Shown here: positions 23,773-31,594 of the stretch, piece after piece
How positions within the stretch are numbered: the first letter of the stretch is position 1
Layout: every line of letters begins with the position of its first letter
Source of the DNA: Psittacicella melopsittaci
GTDB lineage: Bacteria; Pseudomonadota; Gammaproteobacteria; Enterobacterales; Psittacicellaceae
Length of the DNA stretch: 64,000 nt
Assembly: GCF_003585925.1 (NCBI RefSeq)
Contig: NZ_NRJH01000013.1
Location: forward strand, 1-64,000
Reading direction: 5' to 3'
Program-made: the position numbers and the translations under genes
Notes under the pieces: generated by a model
The model's input: only the letters and a program-made list of their open reading frames with translations
Databases searched by the model: none
What the model was told of the DNA's origin: nothing

Positions 23773-25839
23773 ATGTCAAATAAGCAACTTAACCACTTTT
23801 TAAGCAGTGAGATAGAGTTTTTTAATCAACTGCTACCGCATATTTTTGTCGCTAAAAACGAAAATAAACTCTTAGCCCAATTAGTTCTCGAAGTTCTTTA
23901 TCAAAATCCTGTTAAAGCTACTTTGCTTGCCCAACAACTTCAAGCTCTCGAGCAAATGAGCCAAGTGTTTTTGCAAGACCGTTGTGCCCAAAAGGCAGAG
24001 CTAGCAAGTGCTACAACAAACGATAATGAAGTGAGTGTAAGCGATAGTGATAGCGATGATCCTCTAGCCCAATATCAAGCGAGCCAACAAAGTTGGAATG
24101 TTTTTGATTTTGCAGAGCAAGTAGATCTAGACGATCTCGAACGTCAAGAGTTTGCTGACTTTGAGGCAATTGAACAAGAAAAACCAAGTGCGAAGCAAAA
24201 CCAAAATCTTCCTGGGCACAAACTAATTAACCAAAGCAAAAGATTTTTGGCTCAACTCAGTAAAAATATGCAACGCCAACTCGAAGAGCAGGCACAACAT
24301 ATTCTTTATAGCCCTTTGCCTTACTATCAAAGTACTTTTACTCTAAGCCAAGCCTATCCTGCCAAAGTCTGGGAAAAAGAATATCAAAGCACCTTAAAAC
24401 TTGTCTCTCCGCAAGTTTTTCTCAGCGAGGCTTTTGAGCAATATCAAATGCAAATGCTCAATGCTAACTTTGAGCAAGTAGAAGAAAATTTAGATAAAAT
24501 TTTTGAGGGAGAGGCAATAGTTAACCTCTACCCCCATGTAAAATATCTCGAACTAAGTCGTTTGAGTTTTAATCATACTTTGTCTATAGCTCAGGCTAAG
24601 TCAGATTTTGATTATACGAAGTTCAATTTTATTGGCGATGATACTATTACTAGCAGTAGTTGGAATAATCTTTCTGACCTTTTTGCCCTCAATGGCATTA
24701 TGAATAAAATGCACTGCTTTGATATTTCCCATGATCGGGGGATGTTTACTAAGGGTTCGTGCGTAGCTGCTGATAAAAACGGAGTTCTTGCTGCCGATTA
24801 TCGTCACTTTAATATCGAAGATATTACCCCAGGCGATGACTATGCCGCTATGGAACAAGCGGTAAGCAAGCGTTATCACAGTATTACCCAAGTTGAGCAA
24901 ATGCCTGCAATTATTCTCATTGACGGGGGAGCTAATCAAGTTAAATCTGCCAATGGAGCTCTTTTACCTATAGTTGCACGCCAAAAAGCCATTGAAGCCT
25001 ATACTACTTTAGTTTTTCGTGGGGAAAATATTATTAGCCATTTGGCAAATAAAAACTACCAGCTCTTTAATGGGGTAAACTCAAATGTTTTTGCTTTAAC
25101 TACTGCCGAGTTTATTTACAACAAACTCTTGGCACCAACCCTAGCTTATAGCCAAAATAACACTGCTTTTGTCAGTTGTGAAGAACTTGTAAGAATTTAC
25201 GCTTTAGCCCCAAATAGTAAAGCTCCTAACTATTTGAGTATGCTCTATTTGGTACATAAAGAAAAACAACAACGCCAAGAAAAAGTTAGCCAAGATATTT
25301 ACAACTTTGCTGATCTAGCTTGGGATAGTGAAGAGCACTTTGCTTTTGAGTTTTCTTTTTTAGAGCAAATTCCTGCACATTTAACGGTTAAAGATATTCG
25401 TGATCTCCTGATTATGAGCCAAACTTTTGTGGAGTTTGTTTATATCACTAAAACTATTGGCGTAACCAAACAAGAAAACCGTCGCTATACCGCAGAAAAG
25501 TTTTTAGATGGAGTAAATGGGAGTGAGATTGCTATCCCCCCTCAAAGTCCTGAACTTTATACTATCTTAAAACTACGTGATGCAGCTCATAATTATGCCA
25601 ACCGTAAACGTACAGAAAAACGTGACTCTGAGTTAGTTACAGGCAAGCAAATGCTAGCCCAAATTCCAGGTCTGGGGGCAACTAGCCTCAATAAACTCTA
25701 TAGCCATTATGGCAGTACTGGGGAAATTATTAAGCAGTTGCGTCAAAGCCCTGATCCGCGTGCTATTTTAAAGGATATAGGTCTGCCGAAAAAGGCAATA
25801 GATAACCTCTTAGAGAGCTTAGATAAGTTTCCTGTATAG
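23773..25839 (+). CDS. uvrC: UvrC C-terminal half (RNase H-like 5' nuclease and HhH), separate gene with insertions
   Basis: The 688-residue protein carries the second nuclease of UvrC. The catalytic residues of the RNase H-like fold, which makes the 5' incision, are all present: Asp317 in CFDISH, Asp384 in ILIDGG and His606 in RDAAHNYA. The distance between the two Asp (67) equals that in E. coli UvrC (399 to 466). The distance from the second Asp to the His is 222 instead of 72, so about 150 residues are inserted in the fold. About 310 unfamiliar residues precede the domain. The C-terminal helix-hairpin-helix DNA-binding part (IPGLGATSLNKLYSHYG) is intact. It starts 5 bp after the N-terminal half in a different frame, suggesting co-translation. 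Confidence 0.88.
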   Translation: MSNKQLNHFLSSEIEFFNQLLPHIFVAKNENKLLAQLVLEVLYQNPVKATLLAQQLQALEQMSQVFLQDRCAQKAELASATTNDNEVSVSDSDSDDPLAQYQASQQSWNVFDFAEQVDLDDLERQEFADFEAIEQEKPSAKQNQNLPGHKLINQSKRFLAQLSKNMQRQLEEQAQHILYSPLPYYQSTFTLSQAYPAKVWEKEYQSTLKLVSPQVFLSEAFEQYQMQMLNANFEQVEENLDKIFEGEAIVNLYPHVKYLELSRLSFNHTLSIAQAKSDFDYTKFNFIGDDTITSSSWNNLSDLFALNGIMNKMHCFDISHDRGMFTKGSCVAADKNGVLAADYRHFNIEDITPGDDYAAMEQAVSKRYHSITQVEQMPAIILIDGGANQVKSANGALLPIVARQKAIEAYTTLVFRGENIISHLANKNYQLFNGVNSNVFALTTAEFIYNKLLAPTLAYSQNNTAFVSCEELVRIYALAPNSKAPNYLSMLYLVHKEKQQRQEKVSQDIYNFADLAWDSEEHFAFEFSFLEQIPAHLTVKDIRDLLIMSQTFVEFVYITKTIGVTKQENRRYTAEKFLDGVNGSEIAIPPQSPELYTILKLRDAAHNYANRKRTEKRDSELVTGKQMLAQIPGLGATSLNKLYSHYGSTGEIIKQLRQSPDPRAILKDIGLPKKAIDNLLESLDKFPV

Positions 25840-25906
25840 CTAAAAAATATAAAATGCCAAATGCATAATGTAGTTGTAAAAAGCATAATGCAAATGCAAA
25901 AAGCAA

Positions 25907-25945
25907 AAAAGCCTCTGAACTCAAAATTCGGAGGCTTTTATTTTA
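25907..25945 (+). terminator. terminator of the split uvrC unit
   Basis: A 13-bp stem with one G-U pair (25907-25919 with 25927-25939), followed by ATTTTATC. Confidence 0.8.
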
Positions 25946-25998
25946 TCTCAAGCATATAACAGAACTAGTTTTTCTCTATTAAGTTAGATTTTGTCGGC

Positions 25999-26034
25999 AA
26001 AAAAAAGTCCTCTGGACTTATTAAGACAGAGGAC
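25999..26034 (-). terminator. terminator of the first EamA-type transporter
   Basis: An 8-bp stem (26007-26014 with 26027-26034) overlapping the end of the coding region, with seven U on the minus strand. Confidence 0.75.
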
Positions 26035-26944
26035 GAGTATTTTTTCTGCTTTGGGATAAGTTGTAAAGATAGAGGATAATTCCACCTCCAACAATGCAAA
26101 AGTATCCTAAAATAGACCTCCAATCAGGAACAAAGCTAAAGAAAATAAAACCAAATAAACTACTCCAGAGGAGCGATGAATATTGGTAAACATTAACTTC
26201 AACCGCTGGGGCATATTTAAAAGCAAATGAAAAAGTGTATTGGGCTATTACCCCAAAAGCACTAGAAAGAAAGAGAAAAAGATAAACATGGGGATCACTA
26301 TTAAAGCCCTGAAAGTCTCGAATACTAGGATAGAGACAAGCTACTACCATGAATAAAGCTAAAGAGCTTTCTACAGTAATTGGGTTTTCAGGATTAGGAG
26401 CTAGGGCAACTAAACAACGAATAGCTAAAGCTGCTAGAGCTGCAGTTACCGCACAAAGGATCCCAATTGCATAACTAAAAAGTAAGGGATTATTAAAACT
26501 TGGCTTAATAATAAATATAGCACCTATAATGCTAATAAATACTACCAGAACTTGTACTTTATTGATTTTGTCTTGTTTAAAGAACAAAGCCCCAAAAGGA
26601 ATAATAAATATTGCCGTTAGCTTGGTCATCATATCAGCATCTGCCAAGCTTAAAGTATCCACACAGTAAACGTAAGAAAGGACGCCAATAAAGCCCATGC
26701 TACAACGCACAAACATCATAAATTCATTGCCTCGTTTAGCAAAGTAGGCAGGTGGATTAGCTTTATTCTTTTTCCGTAAAATGGTGATTACAATAAGACA
26801 AACGGCAAGGCTTAATAAACCTCGAGCCAGAGTTCGATCATAAATTGTTAAGTCTGCATATGTCAGTTTATAAAACAGTGCCATTAAGGCTCCTGAAAAA
26901 ACAGAAAAGCAAACTAAAAGTATCCCTTTTGTTAATGAGGTCAT
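26021..26944 (-). CDS. EamA/DMT-family transporter, tandem copy 1
   Basis: The 307-residue inner-membrane protein has about ten hydrophobic helices in two repeated halves, as in the EamA branch of the drug/metabolite transporter superfamily. Family-like features are the N-terminal LTKGILLVCFSVFSGALMALFYKL, the TLSLADADMMTKLTAIFIIPFGALFF segment closing the first half, GAIFIIKPSF, and APAVEVNVYQYSSLLWSSLFG in the second half. The substrate is unknown. It is the most divergent of three tandem paralogues in this stretch and lies about 110 bp from copy 2. A TATAAT-like box and a weak hairpin with a U-run lie between the two copies, so it may be transcribed separately. Confidence 0.88.
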   Translation of the reverse strand: MTSLTKGILLVCFSVFSGALMALFYKLTYADLTIYDRTLARGLLSLAVCLIVITILRKKNKANPPAYFAKRGNEFMMFVRCSMGFIGVLSYVYCVDTLSLADADMMTKLTAIFIIPFGALFFKQDKINKVQVLVVFISIIGAIFIIKPSFNNPLLFSYAIGILCAVTAALAALAIRCLVALAPNPENPITVESSLALFMVVACLYPSIRDFQGFNSDPHVYLFLFLSSAFGVIAQYTFSFAFKYAPAVEVNVYQYSSLLWSSLFGFIFFSFVPDWRSILGYFCIVGGGIILYLYNLSQSRKNTRPLS

Positions 26945-27055
26945 AAACGAATAAAAGTTAAATTATTTTGTCATTATAAAAAAAGGAAAGCCCTCAGTTA
27001 AACATAACAAAGGTGCTTCCCTATTATAAGAAAATTTTTGTTTTTTGCTTGATTT

Positions 27056-27997
27056 TTAATTAAGTTTTGCCTTAGCTTGACGATATTGACGGAGATTGTA
27101 GACATATAGCATTACTCCACCAAAGATAATTAGCACATATCCGAGAACTGTATAGAAATCTGGGATAAAGGCAAAGAAAATCCAACCAAAAAGACTTGTC
27201 CAGAGTAAAGAGAGGTATTGATATACATTTACTTCAACTGCTGGAGCAAATTTCATGGCATAGGAGAAAGTATATTGTGCTACTACCGCAAATGCCGTAG
27301 CTAAAGCTAAGTAAGTATAAGCTAGGGCTTTACCTTCCCACCCCGTAAAGTAATACACGGCTGGAATTACCGAAATCAGGAGAGTTACTAAAGCATAAGA
27401 ACTTTCTACTGAAATAGGGTGTTCTTTATTTTTTGCGGTAGCTAAAAGATAACGCACGGCTAAATAAGCAATAGCTGCAAGAATTGCTTGTAAAATACCA
27501 ATTAAGTAACTACCTAAGAGAGGATTATCAAAGCTCGGTTTAATAATAAAGGCCGCACCCACTAAGCTAATAATTACCACTAATACTTGTACTAGATTAA
27601 TTGAATCTGATTTTAACCAAAAAGCCCCAATGATAATGATAAATACGGCAGCTAGTTTATTTAACATATCCGCATCTGAGAGGCTTAAGGCATCAACTAT
27701 ATAAATGTAAGTTAAAATTGCTAGGCTTCCACTTACTGCCCTTACTAGCATTAAAGCAAAGTTACCTTTTTGGGAAAAGTAAGCAGGAATAATTTGCCCA
27801 GGATTATTTGAGGTCTTAGCTTTACGACGCATAGCGTAAATAAAACTGTAAGCAATAATTACACTCGCTGCTCCACGAGTTAAAAGTTTTTCATAAATAG
27901 ATACATCGGCTGGAATTAGTTTGTAAAACAGAGACATTAACGCATTTGCTAAAACAGATATACAAACTAAGAGAATGCCTTTACTTAAATCGCTCAT
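27056..27997 (-). CDS. EamA/DMT-family transporter, tandem copy 2
   Basis: A 313-residue membrane protein of about ten helices, clearly a paralogue of its neighbours. It begins MSDLSKGILLVCISVLANALM, almost the same as copy 3, and shares the LSLSDADMLNKLAAVFIIIIGAFWL block, GAAFIIKPSFDNPLLGSY and APAVEVNVYQYLSLLWTSLFGW. Members of this family move small metabolites such as amino acids, nucleotides or S-adenosylmethionine; nothing here picks one. The charged loop after helix 2 (RRKAKTSNNPGQ) and the C-terminus differ most among the copies, a common pattern after duplication. Confidence 0.88.
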   Translation of the reverse strand: MSDLSKGILLVCISVLANALMSLFYKLIPADVSIYEKLLTRGAASVIIAYSFIYAMRRKAKTSNNPGQIIPAYFSQKGNFALMLVRAVSGSLAILTYIYIVDALSLSDADMLNKLAAVFIIIIGAFWLKSDSINLVQVLVVIISLVGAAFIIKPSFDNPLLGSYLIGILQAILAAIAYLAVRYLLATAKNKEHPISVESSYALVTLLISVIPAVYYFTGWEGKALAYTYLALATAFAVVAQYTFSYAMKFAPAVEVNVYQYLSLLWTSLFGWIFFAFIPDFYTVLGYVLIIFGGVMLYVYNLRQYRQAKAKLN

Positions 27998-28320
27998 AAT
28001 ATTTTTTTCTGTTGTTTATAGTGTTGTTCAAAAAAATAATTAGCGTATTATAGCACGAGAAGCAAATAAATCTAGATAAGAGCCATTTGCATTTAGAAAT
28101 GACTTGATCTGTTTTTGGAGTTAAAAAATCACTTTTGCTTGGAGCTAAATTTAAGCTTCAACTTATTTCCAAGCTCGAGAGATTCGTTAACTTTTACCTG
28201 ATTTCACTATTACAAAATTTAGAGTAATCGACGTGCCTAAAAGTACATTTTTTGCAAAAATAACTCAAGCTAATAGGCATACAATTTGTGTAAGTTTTAG
28301 CTTTACTTTAACTCGATTAA

Positions 28321-28364
28321 GGTTGGTTAATTATTTTAATAAATCTTTGGTTGGTTAATTATTT
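28321..28364 (+). repeat. two copies of a 16-bp repeat also found near polA
   Basis: GGTTGGTTAATTATTT occurs at 28321-28336 and 28349-28364. A third exact copy is at 50842-50857, also in a spacer on the same strand. Confidence 0.75.
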
Positions 28365-28393
28365 TTATTGTTAATATCTCTAGCCCAATAATA

Positions 28394-28426
28394 AAAAAAG
28401 GAAGCCATTTGAGCTTCCATTTTTTT
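28394..28426. terminator. terminator downstream of transporter copy 3
   Basis: GGAAGC / GCTTCC stem flanked by seven A on one side and seven T on the other, so it could work on both strands. It lies about 130 bp past the copy 3 stop. Confidence 0.7.
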
Positions 28427-28435
28427 ATTTTGTTT

Positions 28436-28545
28436 GCCTTGCTTTGGCATTACAATGACTTGTTTTAGTATTGTTTTGGCATTGCCTTGTCTAGCAATAC
28501 TTTTACATTACCTTGCTTAGCATTATTTTTGCATCTGCTTGCTTT
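28436..28545. repeat. imperfect tandem repeat of about 26 bp, four units
   Basis: On the minus strand the units share an ATGCnAAA-AT-TGCTA-CAAGG outline with many substitutions. It is not coding in any frame I tried. It directly follows the stop codon of transporter copy 3. Confidence 0.5.
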
Positions 28546-28554
28546 AATTGATCT

Positions 28555-29502
28555 TTAGCTTTGCTTTAGTTGAGCTTTCTTTTTGTTTTGGCGATACAAG
28601 CGGAGATTATAGACATAAAGCACTAAGCCTCCCGCAAGAATAAGCAAATAACCTAAAAGCGAGAAAAAGTCAGGAATAAAAGCAAAGAACAGCCAGCCAA
28701 ATAAACTTGACCAGAGTAAAGATAAGTATTGATAAACATTTACTTCTACTGCGGGAGCAAACTTCATGGCAAAAGAAAAAGTATACTGGGCGATTAAAGC
28801 AAATAAAGTAGCTATAGCCAAATATAAGTAAGCTAACCCCTTACCTTCCCAGCCTGAAAACTGACTTATGGCAGGATATAAAGCAAAAAGCACCGTAAAT
28901 AAAGCCAATGAACTTTCAATAGTTAAAGGATGTTCTTTGCGTTCTACCTTGGTCAGGAGGTAACGGATGCATAAGTAGGAAATTGCCGCAAAAATCGCTT
29001 GTAAAATGCCAATGAAATAACTGCCTAACAGAGGATTAGCAAAGCTAGGTTTGATAATTAATCCCGCTCCTAGCAAACTAATAAAAACTACAAATACTTG
29101 CACTTTATTAATGGCATCTGCTTTTAAGAAAAAAGCACCAATAAGAATAATAAATACTGTAGCTAGTTTAGTGAGCATATCCGCGTCAGAAAGACTTAAC
29201 TCATTTACCACGTAAATGTAACTTAAAATCCCTAAACAGCCCATTAAACAACGCAAGAGCATGAGTTTTACATTTCCTTGTTGGGCAAAGTAAGCTGGAA
29301 GCATATCTTGCTCTTTACTTTTTAGTTTACGTCGTAAAGCATAAATTAAACTATAGGCAATAACTACACTAGCTACACCTCGAGCTAAGAGCTTGGTAAA
29401 AACTGAAATATCTGGGGGAATCAGCTTGTAAAACAAAGCCATTAAAGCACTAGCTAAAACGGAAATACAAACTAAAATAATCCCTTTACTAAGATCACTC
29501 AT
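28555..29502 (-). CDS. EamA/DMT-family transporter, tandem copy 3
   Basis: A 315-residue membrane protein with about ten helices and the same landmarks as copy 2: MSDLSKGIILVCISVLASALMALFYKL-type start, ELSLSDADMLTKLATVFIILIGAFFL, GLIIKPSFANPLLGSY and FAPAVEVNVYQYLSLLW. It is closer to copy 2 than to copy 1. The C-terminus is a basic, Lys/Gln-rich tail. Upstream on the minus strand there is a TATAAT-containing stretch near 29538, so the tandem genes may start from separate promoters. The first translated gene of the array in transcription order, it follows the sirtuin gene's terminator. Confidence 0.88.
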   Translation of the reverse strand: MSDLSKGIILVCISVLASALMALFYKLIPPDISVFTKLLARGVASVVIAYSLIYALRRKLKSKEQDMLPAYFAQQGNVKLMLLRCLMGCLGILSYIYVVNELSLSDADMLTKLATVFIILIGAFFLKADAINKVQVFVVFISLLGAGLIIKPSFANPLLGSYFIGILQAIFAAISYLCIRYLLTKVERKEHPLTIESSLALFTVLFALYPAISQFSGWEGKGLAYLYLAIATLFALIAQYTFSFAMKFAPAVEVNVYQYLSLLWSSLFGWLFFAFIPDFFSLLGYLLILAGGLVLYVYNLRLYRQNKKKAQLKQS

Positions 29503-29552
29503 ATAAAAAATAGATAAACCTAACTGGGGGATAATATTATAGCATATCTAAC

Positions 29553-29583
29553 AAAAAAACCTCACAAGGTTATTTTGTGAGGT
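29553..29583 (-). terminator. terminator of the sirtuin gene
   Basis: A 9-bp stem (29559-29567 with 29575-29583) followed by seven U on the minus strand; it overlaps the last coding bases. Confidence 0.8.
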
Positions 29584-30145
29584 CTGGATTTTCTGCTATT
29601 AATCTTTCTAATAAAGCAGGAAGCTGATGAGCCGCATCTTCTTGAATTTCATAAATGCGACAACCCATACGTTGAGCTATATGACGTAAGTCATTAGCTA
29701 TAGCCGTATGATAAGAGCAACCTACGACAATAAAAATGTCATTGGCATCTAAGTTAGATACCCAATCAAAAGCCCGTTCATAATTAGGTGCAGGATCACC
29801 ATAAAGCACAGGTTTATTATGCAGAGTACTTGCATGATCCATTTCATTATCTTCAGGTAAGCCACCATGTAATTCAAGTACTTTTTTAGATCCAGCTTTA
29901 GTATGTAAACCATCAATATTCATGGTAATTACAGGAATATTGTATTGAGCTAAAGCATAGTGAGCAGGATTAGGCTCGGCATTTGCCATGCCTGCTTTTA
30001 GTTCGGCAATAGTTTGGTTATATTCCTCAGGATGACGTTGAGCAAAACTGCGATGTAAGCGATCGCGAATATCTGGACGCTCCATAAAGGTAGGAATATT
30101 AGATTGTTTACTGATTCCTGCCCCAGTAAAGGCGATAATTTTCAT
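29570..30145 (-). CDS. short sirtuin-family NAD-dependent deacylase lacking the zinc cysteines
   Basis: The 191-residue protein has the sirtuin core: FTGAGISKQSNIPTF near the N-terminus (NAD-binding GAGIS), TMNIDGLHTKAG (the NID motif contacting nicotinamide) and ELHG with the catalytic His. A GCS motif (VVGCSYHTAIAND) replaces the usual GTS. Sirtuins remove acyl groups from lysines using NAD. The small zinc-binding module, normally held by two CxxC pairs after the catalytic His, is missing: the region reads GLPEDNEMDHAST with no cysteines, and the protein is shorter than CobB (about 240-280). It could be an active divergent deacylase or a related NAD-processing enzyme. The gene stands alone. 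Confidence 0.85.
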   Translation of the reverse strand: MKIIAFTGAGISKQSNIPTFMERPDIRDRLHRSFAQRHPEEYNQTIAELKAGMANAEPNPAHYALAQYNIPVITMNIDGLHTKAGSKKVLELHGGLPEDNEMDHASTLHNKPVLYGDPAPNYERAFDWVSNLDANDIFIVVGCSYHTAIANDLRHIAQRMGCRIYEIQEDAAHQLPALLERLIAENPDLTK

Positions 30146-30299
30146 AAGAAATTTCCCTAAAATCTTTTGCTAGAGGCTACTAGAAAAAAACCTCCAGTTT
30201 TTACCTTTCATTGTACTCCTTTTTTTCCCTAATTGGTATAGGGAAAAGCATAATCTTATGCACTTGAAGGCAAATTTTAAGGCAAATGCAAATTCTTCC

Positions 30300-30334
30300 C
30301 AAAAAAAATACCTTCTTGTTAAAAAACAAGAAGG
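30300..30334 (-). terminator. terminator of the old yellow enzyme gene
   Basis: A 10-bp perfect stem (30311-30320 with 30325-30334, loop AAAA) followed on the minus strand by a U-rich run; 8 bp from the stop codon. Confidence 0.8.
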
Positions 30335-30341
30335 CAAATAT

Positions 30342-31379
30342 TTATTTTAAACCACGGATGTAGGTATTAATTGGTAAAGGAGCATTAGGTGCATCATGTA
30401 ATTTATAAGCAGCATTAAGTACCCAGTTAGGGTTAGCAATTAAACCACGACCTATATAAATTACTTGCGCATGCCCTGCACGTAATACATACTCGGCTAA
30501 TTCTGGCGTATCTAAGAGACCAACAGCCCCTACAGGTAAACCTGCAGCTGCAAACTTAGCAGCATGTAAAGCTTGGTAACCAGGGAAAATTTCTGGTGCT
30601 GTAGGGGTAATTCCGCCCGAAGAAATATCAAAGAAAACCACTCCGTCACGATGTGCCCAAGTTAAAACCTGTTGAATATCATCAAGGCTATTACCTGCTG
30701 GATCTACTTCATTGGCAGAAATACGTAAATGAATATCTAATTCCGTTTGTGCTTTAATTCCCGTAATAATGCGACGAAAAACTTCGTAGCGTTTTTCTAA
30801 ACTACCACCAAATTCATCTGTACGGTGATTAGTTAAAGGAGAAATAAACTCACTGAGTAAATAGCCATGTGCCCCATGAATTTCAATAAAATCAAAGCCT
30901 GCACTTTCAGCTCGTTTTGCAGCCGCAATAAAGTCGGCAATAAATTTTTCTACTTGCTCAGCAGTTAAAGCCACTGGATCTTTATATTCAGGACTATCAG
31001 AGAATCTACCCACAGCCGAAGGAGCATAAACTGTTTCCCAACTTACGCCCTTGCGTCCCGAGTGCCCGAGTTGAATTCCAATTTTTGTATCATAACTATG
31101 CACTACTGCTGTTAAACCTGCTAAAGCACGTGCTTGTTCATCGTTCCATAAACCTAAATCAAGGTTAGTAATTCCCCCTTGAGGTTGCACGCTCGTAGCC
31201 TCAACCACAATTGCTCCTACCCCACCTGCAGCTCGAGCTACATAGTGATCAAAGCGACGTTGGTCTAATAAACCTGTTCCAGGTTGACTAGAGTACATGC
31301 ACATAGGTGACATGAAGACGCGATTTTTAAAAGTGTGTCTGCCAATTGTAACTGGAGACATTAGCATAGATTGAGCCAT
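30342..31379 (-). CDS. NADPH dehydrogenase of the old yellow enzyme family (YqjM/NamA-like)
   Basis: The 345-residue FMN enzyme reduces activated C=C bonds of enones and similar electrophiles with NADPH. It is of the YqjM class: SPMCMYSS near residue 24 holds the class-defining Cys27 and Tyr29 that tune FMN, IHGAHGYLLSEFISP carries the substrate-binding His pair, and NHRTDEFGGSLEKRYEV plus the C-terminal GRGLIANPNWV complete the barrel's FMN site. The length matches YqjM (338). An AAGGA sequence lies upstream of the ATG. It is monocistronic, with a terminator of its own. The physiological substrate cannot be told. Confidence 0.93.
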   Translation of the reverse strand: MAQSMLMSPVTIGRHTFKNRVFMSPMCMYSSQPGTGLLDQRRFDHYVARAAGGVGAIVVEATSVQPQGGITNLDLGLWNDEQARALAGLTAVVHSYDTKIGIQLGHSGRKGVSWETVYAPSAVGRFSDSPEYKDPVALTAEQVEKFIADFIAAAKRAESAGFDFIEIHGAHGYLLSEFISPLTNHRTDEFGGSLEKRYEVFRRIITGIKAQTELDIHLRISANEVDPAGNSLDDIQQVLTWAHRDGVVFFDISSGGITPTAPEIFPGYQALHAAKFAAAGLPVGAVGLLDTPELAEYVLRAGHAQVIYIGRGLIANPNWVLNAAYKLHDAPNAPLPINTYIRGLK

Positions 31380-31559
31380 GTATCATTTCCTTTTTTTACA
31401 TTAACTATGCTATATATTATACTCCTCTTTAGTAAAAAATTTGTGCTTAGGTTTTGTACCTTGAAAATAGTTGGGGAAAATATTTTTTCTTTACCTTACT
31501 CAGGCTAAAGAATTTAGTATTATTTTATTTAGTTTTTTTTATTTAGTTGAATTTAAGAC

Positions 31560-31591
31560 AAAAAAACCAGACGCATGCACGTCTGGTTTTT
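31560..31591 (-). terminator. terminator of the 1936-residue gene
   Basis: A 12-bp perfect stem (31562-31573 with 31580-31591, loop CATGCA) with an A-run on the left giving U on the minus strand; 4 bp from the stop codon. Confidence 0.85.
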
Positions 31592-31594
31592 AAA

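Larger units (their letters stand above)
27998..28554. other. 557-bp spacer between transporter copies 2 and 3
   Basis: No gene seen. It contains a 16-bp direct repeat (GGTTGGTTAATTATTT at 28321-28336 and 28349-28364), a strong two-way hairpin terminator (28394-28426), and a stretch of imperfect direct repeats of about 26 bp (28436-28545). Confidence 0.65.
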
